Assembly (NCBI GenBank): GCA_025766275.1
Contig: JAFKAC010000008.1
Coordinates: forward strand, 806,001-870,000
Source: Lactarius indigo
Taxonomy: Eukaryota > Basidiomycota > Agaricomycetes > Russulales > Russulaceae
Length of the DNA: 64,000 nucleotides
Direction of reading: 5' to 3'
Part shown: one piece after another, positions 56,013 to 64,000 of the stretch
How positions within the stretch are numbered: the first letter of the stretch is position 1
Layout of the letters: every line of letters begins with the position of its first letter
Program-made: the position numbers and the translations under genes
Notes under the pieces: generated by a model
Database searches by the model: none
Seen by the model: the letters and a program-made list of their open reading frames with translations, nothing else
Told to the model about the DNA's origin: nothing

Positions 56013-58406
56013 TGAGGACGGCCATGTCGCAAGATGGCTCACAGACGAAGATGACAGAAAATAACGACATCATATTCGCGATAGATGGCGCGAAACCCCA
56101 AATGTGCCGCAGCGATTACCACAACTCGAGGTCCAGGGATAAGAGAAGACCCGCCAAAGTCTCGTGATGGCGCTAGCGGCGGTCCGGGAAAACGGAATAC
56201 CTCTTAGAGTACTCACCTGAACTTGAAGAACACCCTTTTTAAAACTCTCATCAACCATTCGTTGGAAGGCACAGCAAAGTGGCGATTTCATTACTTCGAA
56301 GGCCTCGAAGAGCGTTTTAGCTCCTCATGGACATCTCACCTAGTTGTGGCCAAATGGGACTATGAAGGCTACGATTCTGAATTAGGTCGGGTATTCAACA
56401 CGATGGTGCTCTTTGAAGTTGTCCCGGATCACGACATGACGGACATCAATGAAGTCATCGAGGAAGGACGTTCCCTACTTATTCGATTTGATCCCTTTCG
56501 AAGTATTCAAGCGCACAAATGAAGTCGAGTACCCTGATGAGTATCAGCAAACTTGGTCGACTTATTGAGTATCCGTTTGCACAACACATCCGTCAGCTTT
56601 CCATCTCTTTCTTCGTCCGTTCTACATGTTTTCGGAGTCGCTGTATGCAAGACGTCGGTGAAGAAGTGAAACTACTCTCCCGGCGTGCGACCCGATGGAC
56701 ACGCAGGTTCGCCTTCCCAATTCCAGTTCGTTATTGTTCATGCAAAAGGTAGATACAGCACGCCACTTTCTCCACGACGTCTGACTACTCTCATGGTATG
56801 TCACTAGACCATGCCTCGTATCAGGTCTACGGAGCTTGCTTTGTCCACTGGCCGCAGTGAGTTACTATTGTTGTCCTCTTGCTTTCGGCTGAAAGTTGCC
56901 CACTGTTCGACGTCGAAAGCTTGAAACCAGCGCATCAGTCCAAGGTCGTCATCCAGCTGTGTCCTTTGTTGAACTTATTAAGCGGACGTCCTGCCCCCCC
57001 ACAAATGCCAAGGAGAAAGCCGACACAGAACGCAAAATGCCCCTTCGCGAATAGACGGCTCCCATCGACATGCGCATGAACAGAACTCTCTGCAAGGGCC
57101 GATGCCAGGACTGGCTTGCGAGAGAGACAGCACAATGCAACACTCCGCCTCCCGTCCCACCTGTGTCTCTGATTTCCCAGGCCCCAGAGCCTGTTCCCGT
57201 CCCTACGCCGCCGCCAGCCCTCCAGCCAATTCCTCCACTGCACCATTTGCAACCTGCGCCTGCGCCTGAGCCTCCGTGGGTATTTGCCCTCGTTCCAGTT
57301 CCGGAGACACCGACTGCAAATTCGGAAGTTCCAGCAAGGCCCGCCTTTAAATCGCCGCCCTCTTGAAGATCTCGATGTAAATACACGGTGCTTTTACGGT
57401 CTCCACGACCAGAATCCGATTGCGAACCGCCCGCACTTGCACTTGTATCTTCGGTCGCGACGAACCCGCGGGACTGCAACGGGGCGGCCGTGGACGCCCG
57501 CCATCAAGCGTCGTTGAGGATAGACGGCGCAGCGGAGGAAGGCGTGGTCGGGTAAGGGGCGGTGGTGAGACCCAGTGTCACTTATCGACTCGGCGCGCGA
57601 TGATACCTATCCAGAGACTTCGCACCTCAAACTGAGCTCTCGAGATTTATTTTCGTTCTCTTCATGCTTGGTGCTCTTTGGCGTGGTGGTTAGCTATGAT
57701 AGTTGCTTGAATACCTGCTCGTTTATTTATCCGATGCCTTCACAGAACGATTAGGCTCGCTGGTCCAGTTCATTCAACTCGACCGCACTGTACGGGCGCG
57801 TTTACATTGGCAGGCCCGACATGTCGCTACTTGTTTCCGTTCTTCCTTCGTCTTTCACCATAGTCCTCTCCCTCTACACCATCGCAGTCCGTATGAGTCA
57901 GTGCAGAGAAATAAGGCAAAGATCAGATGAACTAGTAGATGGCCCCTGATTGTATGTTGGGTTCCTGCGGTTAAGTTAGGAACGTGATCGTAGTATCTTG
58001 GAGTCCTATGCCGTGCTCCTCAGCCCAACTCGCGCCAACCACTTTAAGGCGAAAGGGCAAATAAGGAAGTTCAACTATTTATGTTATCCCTGAAGAAATT
58101 ATGGCGCAGCGGGGTCGTGAGTGGGTAGTGGTCCTTAGTCCTCTCTCCATAATATTATTCATAGATTACCGTTTAACTACGGTAATATTAAGATTATCTA
58201 ATATATCGGACTCGGTTTGTCGGACACTGTCCATCCCTATCCATTCCGTTCCGGGCTGAATCCCAACAACTTGAATCTGTCCCCGGGCAAAACCATCAAG
58301 ACCAAGACAACCATGCATACTCAGTCAATGAGCTTTGATCCGGCATGTTACATTACACTTTAGGCTGCCCACAAAGACTACAGATACGCTATATTAAGAG
58401 TTCTAT
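56013..58406. other. Region between the monooxygenase and N2 with only uncertain frames
   Basis: Two plus-strand frames stand out but I recognise neither. 56223-56522 (99 codons, TSHLVVAKWDYEGYDSELGR, then MTDINEVIEEGRSLLI) has ordinary composition and could be an exon. 57070-57366 (98 codons) begins with RTLCKGRCQDWLARETAQC and continues Pro-rich, like the tail of repeat-associated proteins. The last about 120 bp before 58407 resembles 45070-45200 (atcaagaccaagacaa, gaactttgatcc-type phrases), so the 3' flank of N2 was duplicated with N1. Confidence 0.35.
56223..56522 (+). CDS. Possible exon of unknown protein
   Basis: A 99-codon open frame of normal amino-acid composition. No family recognised, no intron boundaries that extend it convincingly, and no duplicate in the window. 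Included only as a candidate. Confidence 0.2.
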   Translation: MKNTLFKTLINHSLEGTAKWRFHYFEGLEERFSSSWTSHLVVAKWDYEGYDSELGRVFNTMVLFEVVPDHDMTDINEVIEEGRSLLIRFDPFRSIQAHK

Positions 58407-61400
58407 CTAGGCGTCAATACAAGTAGCCCAACTGCGTCCGCGTACGGAAGTAGAAAGATCAATGCGGGTTTCATATTCGCCAGCAACCCATAAATTACTT
58501 GGGCGGTGAAGATGGGCTCTATGTATTAGGGGGATCCACGCCAAAAGCTCACCATTTCCACCACATATCCATCCCTCGTTGTTGGTAACGGTGTGATCAG
58601 TGAAGTCGGTGTGTGTTGTAATTCCTGTGGTTCCTGTCGTTAACGTGCGAATCGATTCACGTTCTGAGGTGGTGAATTGGTGATCTGAGGAGAGTTCCAC
58701 AGGCTCGACTGAATCCAAAACTTCAGTCAATGGGCTTGTCGCCGTCCCTACGTTCCACATACGAACTGTTCGATCTTGCGAGCCCGAGACGATGCGCCGG
58801 CCATCTGGCGAGAATGCCACAGACCTGATCCAATCCGCGTGTCCAGTAAACGGGCCCGCCACTGTCTCTCCCGTCGCGGCATCCCACACACGAATTGTTC
58901 GATCGTACGAGCCCGAGACAACGCGGCGGCCATCTGGCGAGAATTCCACAGACAAGACCGAATCAGTGTGTCCAGTAAACGGGCCCGCCACTGTCTCTCC
59001 CGTCATGGCGTTCCACATACGAATTGTTTGATCAAAAGAGCCCGAGACGATGCGCTGACCATCTGGCGAGAATGCCGCAGAAAAGACCCAGTCTGTGTGT
59101 CCAGTGAACGGACCTGTCGCTGTTTCTCCCGTAGTTGCGTTCCATACACGAATTGTTTGATCGTGCGAGCATGAGACGATGCGTTGGCCATCTGGCGAGA
59201 ATTCTACAGACAAGACCGAACCCGTGTGTCCGGTGAACGAGCCTAGTACTCTCTCTCCCGTCGTGGCATCCCAGATACAAATTGTTTCGTCTTTCGAGCC
59301 TGAGACGATACGCTGGCCATCTGGCGAGAATGCGACCGACCAGATCGCATCACTGTGTCCAGTAAATGGGCCTGCAATTGTCTCTCCTGTCGTGGCGTTC
59401 CACACACGAATTGTTTGGTCTCCCGAGCCTAAGGCGATGCGCTGGCCATCTGGCGAGAATACGACAGACCAGACCGAATTTGTGTATCCAGTAAACGGGC
59501 CTGCCGCTATCTCTCCTGTCGTGGCGTTCCAGACACGAACTGTTTGATCTTCCGAGCCTGAGACGACGCGCTGACCATCTGGCGAGAATGCCACCGACCA
59601 GACCGAGCCCGTGTGCTCAGTGAATGGGCTTGTCGCGGACCCTCTTGTAGTGGCGTTCCACACACAAATTGTTCGATCGTGCGACCCTGAGACGATGCGC
59701 CGGCCATCTGGCGAGAATACGACAGACCAGACCGAATCTGTGTGACCAGTAAACGGGCTTGCCACTGGTTCTCCCGTAGTGGCGTCCCACAGACGAATTG
59801 TTTGATCGGAAGAACCTGAGACGATCCGTTCTCCATCTGGTGAGAATGCCACGGACTCGACCGAATTCGCGTGTCCCGTAAACGGGCCTGCTACTGTCTC
59901 TCCTGTAGTGGCGTTCCATACACGAATTGTTTGATCGCGCGAGCCTGAGATGATACGTTGGCCATCTGGTGAGAATGCTACAGACAACACCCGATCCGTG
60001 TGTCCAGTAAACGGGTCCGCCACGGACTCTCCCGTCATGGCGTTCCACAAACGAATCGTTTGATCAAAAGAGCCTGAAACGATGCGCTTGCCATCCGGCG
60101 AGAATGTCACAGACCAGACCGCATCCGTGTGTCCAGTAAATGGGCTTGCCGCCGTCTCCCCCGAAATGGCGTTCCACACACGAATTGTTTGATCGCTCGA
60201 GCTTGAGACAATGTGCTGACCATCTGGCGAGAACGTCACAGATTTGATCCAACCCGTATGTCCGGCAAACGGGCCCGCCACTGTCTCTCCCGTCTTGGCG
60301 ATCCACACGCGAATTGTTTGATCGCCCGAGCTTGAAACGATGTGCTGGCCATCTGGCGAAAATGCCACAGACCCGACCCAATTCGTGTGTCCAGTGAATG
60401 GGCCCGCCACCATCTCTCCCGTAGTGGCATCCCACACACGAATCGTTCGATCTTGCGAGCATGAGACAATGCGCTGGCCATCTGGTGAGAGCCCAACGGC
60501 ATAGACAAGGCCTCCAGCGGTTGAAATCACCAACTCCGATGGTGGCCAATCAGACAATCGCCCCCGTTCCACGCGTAACATTCGGTGAAATCGACTGGAA
60601 TAATGTGCAGAGACAAGAGAACTGCTTGGCGCAAATGGTAGAGCTGAAAGATAGACGTGTGGTGCGCTCTTTGCTATTGCCCCCCCGAAATACCGTACGA
60701 ACATCGAGGTATCATTGACAAATGACTTGAATTCCTCTAGCTCCGTATGAGAAACCTCCTGCAACCACGGATATTAGCTATCCGCCTTCCTCACCAGATC
60801 AACAATTGGATTATACTCACACTTTGACTAGAGGCTAACCACACGCTCAGAGCCGAGCATGCTGCCGAAGCAAGACCCATATAGTTCGCCAAGCTAAGGG
60901 TCTCCAACCAAAACAGAAGTTTATTCTCAAAGAATGTCCGAAGTTTTCTAAACAGATCCGCTTCGAAACCAATATGTTCCAAATGATCGCCCCAGAAACG
61001 GCAGGCGTATAGCAGAGCAGGTGCGATGTGTTTATCGACGCGCGAGTTAAGGTCTGCGACATCCTTGTTGGCAAGATATGATGATTCGAGATTGCAAATG
61101 TTGAATTTGAGGCCTCTGAGCAGTAGGCCGAGACAGGAATGGGCCAATTGACGGTGAGCGTCACGAATGCTGACACAAAATTCGCCGCTCTTATCTTGAT
61201 TTGTGAGGAAATCGCGGAATGACGTGTGGAGAGGGACGATGGGGAGGTCTTCATCGGACGAATCGACATTGCTCAAAAACGAACCGAGGCGACGGATCAA
61301 TAAAACAACGGCATCACCGTCGTAGTCGTCGTCGTCTGCGTGTCGTTGCAGAGTGATCAATGAGCGGATACTGAGAGGTTCAATTGCAGTCAGGAGCTGT

Positions 61401-64000
61401 CCCACAACAGTCCGAAATAGAAGCCGTGCTCCTCGGCCTACGATATATCCTTCAAGCACTTCCTTGTATAGTTCGTCCAAAGGGTCTTGTCCATCGCGAT
61501 TTGCACCGGGTTTAAGAAGATGCCGTATGACCTTTTTCTTGCTATAACCAAAGTGTCCAGGAGGATCTAGGATGAATTGGCTGGCAACCGCTGCCCACTG
61601 AAACAATCCCTCTGCCTTTATTGCTAGTGCGTCGCCGTGATTTGTGAACTCGTCCGAAGGGAGCCTCTCGCGAAGAAACGTGAGAATGTCGTCGTCCGTT
61701 TTGGCAGCCAGCTCGGAATCCTTCATGTTCCTGGTCCTGACTGAAGGCGCTCCAACGAGCGCAGGCACGATCCCATCGTCTGGTCTCGAAGTGATGAGGA
61801 CACGGAAGTTCGATGGGAGCTTAATGAGGTTTTCGGCGAGGAATGTGTGTAATCCCGATCTACCAGTCGCATCTCCACTCTCGTCCAGAGCGTCGACTAC
61901 AACAAGAATAGGACCGACAATGTGCAGATCCTCAAGCGGTTCCAAAATGAGGTTTTGGAACAGGGTACCATAGTCACGTGTGCCAACCCGAAGAGAGGAG
62001 TTGTCCTTTACGAAGTTTCCAAGCGCGGTTTTAAACGAAGGGTAGCGGTCGGAGAGATCGCGGGCAAGAGTAGTGAAGAAGTGATAAGGTTTGGGTTGCT
62101 CCTTCCGCAAAAAGATGAAGGATGATGTAAGACGATGTATTTTGTCGAATGTACGTGCGATCTCGTGCGCGATGCATGACTTTCCCGTGCCCGCTTGCCC
62201 GAAAAGAACCAGACAGCGCTCAGAAGCGGGATCATTCACCCAATTGACAATGAAATCCAGGAAGGCCGTACGTGTTCCCGCAAGACAGCCTTTGTCGGGT
62301 GTGAATCGCGAGCCTGTCCCGTACGGGATTTCTCTGATTTTTGCATCTATTTCTGTGACAATCCTCAGATCGATCACTCTTAGGGTATTAGGACTACGTA
62401 CCAGTGTCTGAGAGTTGATTTGACACCCACTTCAGCTGGGTAGCCATACCGTCCAGCCGACTTAACATCCTGCCGACATCGGCCGAAATTATTCCCACAT
62501 CGTCCAAAATCTGGAGTGCAGTTATCTGTGTGGTCATAGTGGCCTCACCCAAGAGAGCTTTGTGGAGTTCGAGAAGAGTGCTTCGGAAATCCTCGATCTT
62601 TTTGTCCACTTGGCCACCAGCATTCATCAATATCCGCTTCCCTGAAAACCCCATGTTTACGTCGCCCACCGAAATGGTAAAAATTACGTACATAGTTGCG
62701 AGTTCTTCGCGTACGATCGAATAAAGTCACAACAATTACACACGTGCTGCAACATGAGCGTAAGGATTTGCGCCTGCCTGGGAACACGCTCGATCGTTTT
62801 GAAACGGTCTTCCCGGTTCGTGAAATCAAACGCATCGTGCACGGCAGAAAGCAAGGTTCGGATGTTGTCATCACGTTGAAACTGTTCTAGGAGTGTCTAG
62901 CATTCAAATAAACACGATATGAGTATTTCAATCCGCTATTAGAGCGCAAACAGATTACCTTGGGGATCGCAAAAAGTAGACCATATGCCATCTTCGCATA
63001 TGGGTGAAGCTGAGGACCAAATTCTGCTCAATGGAGGATCTGCAAAAAGAATATCGCACGCACCCCCGCAACTGAGCTCACGGTATCCATCACCCACTTG
63101 ATCCTCTCAAGAGCACCTTCCAATGTATTCGAGAGATTAATACTCGTCATAGCTTTGTCGGCGTCATGGAGAGCATTCTCGGCAGGTAACATTCCCGCTC
63201 GTCGATCAGCCGCTGATGGAAGGGTGCTCATATCGCTGGGAAGGCAAACTGTTGGAGATGAGCGTAATTCAGAGCCTGTGGCGACGGTGACGGTGGGTCG
63301 AGTGGTGTCCGCGGAGACCTGGGCCATAGAGCGGTTCGCATCTTCATCGAGGGGCAAATCGTTGACTTCGGCCAATCGGTGATTGGTGGCATTAATGGGC
63401 AAGACCTGATAGGAAGTAGTGTTCGGCGACACGATGACCGTCAAGTAGAGTGTGACTGGCTCGATCAACTTTCCAGCCCATCTGTCGCTATTGGTGAGAG
63501 TGAAAGGAAAGTCTGCACCCGAGATGTTCAGCCAGTCGAACAAGCTTAATCTCTCATAAGAAACGAACCAGTTTGGGACTCGACAAGCACCATCTCATAC
63601 CTCCCTATAAGGGTATCCCGACGTGCGAACCGCTCCGCATAAAGACGTAGTACAAGACGTGAAGGCGGTTGTACAATGCTGAACAGAACTCTGAGATGAA
63701 ATAGATGACTAAAAAAAAAGCATGCCTTACCAGGCACCAAGGTTCTCGTTCCATTGCACCGTCGCTCCCTTAGTCCGAACGCTTGACGTCTTCTTTTTTA
63801 TCGCCTGGTTGGTTACAGTAACAAAAAACTTGAGGCCAAAGAGATTCTTGACATGGGGAACATTATGCGCTCGGAGGACTAAAAGTGATATTAACATTTA
63901 TTGCGGGGTCACTGAGTCAGGAGTCAATTACCGGTGACCTCGACACGTAGGCTTTCCTGCGATTCGGCGGTTTGAGGTCTATTCAACGACAGTTCTCAGA
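58407..64000 (-). CDS. C2-NACHT-WD40 (NLR-like STAND) gene N2; 5' end beyond the window
   Basis: Read from the right edge: C2-like N-terminus (RPQTAESQESLRVEVTG, then VLRAHNVPHVKNLFGLKFFV), linker exon, helical region, SAVHDAFDFTNREDRFKTIE, then GQVDKKIEDFRSTLLELHKA. Intron 62353-62401 leads to EIDAKIREIPYGTGSRFTPD and the NACHT domain (Walker A VLFGQAGTGKSCIAHEIA, ILVVVDALDESGD, VLITSRPDDG). Intron 60759-60820 leads into one long exon, 60758-58407, encoding 14 WD repeats of 43 residues each (129 bp), very similar to one another (SVAFSPDGQRIVSGS.DQTIR) with variable residues at fixed positions. A C-terminal segment ends RSWATCIDA. NACHT-WD40 proteins are signalling ATPases; relatives such as HET-E control heterokaryon incompatibility. 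One base appears missing near 63052 (…atattctttttgc versus atattcctttttgc in N1), shifting the frame; this could be a homopolymer error. Confidence 0.85.

Noticed and set aside
56949..57479. 176-codon Gly/Ser-rich minus-strand frame
   Set aside because: Composition mirrors the Pro-rich plus-strand frame opposite; neither can be supported.
46102..60508. Many plus- and minus-strand frames within the WD40 regions (for example MRWPSGENATDQ-type repeats)
   Set aside because: They are alternative-frame readings of the 129-bp WD repeats; the repeat unit keeps all frames partly open.

Overview
The window is nuclear DNA of a filamentous basidiomycete, most likely an Agaricomycete. Its genes carry many short introns (about 45-75 nt, GT-AG, phase-checked here where possible), it encodes protein families typical of mushrooms and polypores (F-box proteins, BCS1-like AAA ATPases, MYND-finger proteins, flavin monooxygenases, NACHT-WD40 proteins), and several intron-rich housekeeping genes can be spliced to complete reading frames. 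There is no bacterial-style operon structure, CRISPR array or rRNA. The species cannot be named from the sequence alone.

Left part, 1-22.4 kb, is mostly core genome: the 3' end of a PAT1-like mRNA decay factor; a conserved Agaricomycete protein of unknown function; a type II membrane glycosyltransferase-like gene; VPS28 (ESCRT-I); a decayed F-box gene; a Dal5/allantoate-type MFS transporter with 14 introns; an acidic, proline-rich unknown; an RPP40-like RNase P subunit gene with unexplained breaks; PAN6 (pantothenate synthesis); an MDR-type NADP oxidoreductase; and dolichyldiphosphatase. A 20-bp minisatellite lies at 17.2 kb. 8.5-11.5 kb holds no gene I can support.

Middle, 22.5-38.6 kb: two paralogous BCS1-like AAA ATPase genes (the left with a late frameshift, the right intact) are separated by a 10.6-kb nested transposon. 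The outer element (25641-36216) has 27-bp terminal inverted repeats flanked by TA, an intact Tc1/mariner-type transposase (DD34E), and a second, convergent 713-codon gene of unknown function. A 6.2-kb hAT element (28876-35088), with 23-bp inverted repeats, a perfect 8-bp target duplication and an apparently complete BED/hAT transposase, sits inside the coding sequence of that second gene. Removing the hAT and one target copy restores an uninterrupted frame.

Right part, 39-64 kb, is an accessory region shaped by segmental duplication. A MYND-finger gene has one intact and one frameshifted copy. A flavin monooxygenase has one intact copy and three relics, linked by a shared intergenic module present three times. 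Two large C2-NACHT-WD40 (NLR-like, STAND) genes are present: the left one is riddled with indels, the right one is largely intact with 14 WD repeats but has a single-base shift near its N-terminus and runs off the window end. Such genes are thought to act in fungal non-self recognition; that role here is inferred from architecture.

Many breaks are single-base indels, so some may be sequence errors rather than real decay; this is noted gene by gene.
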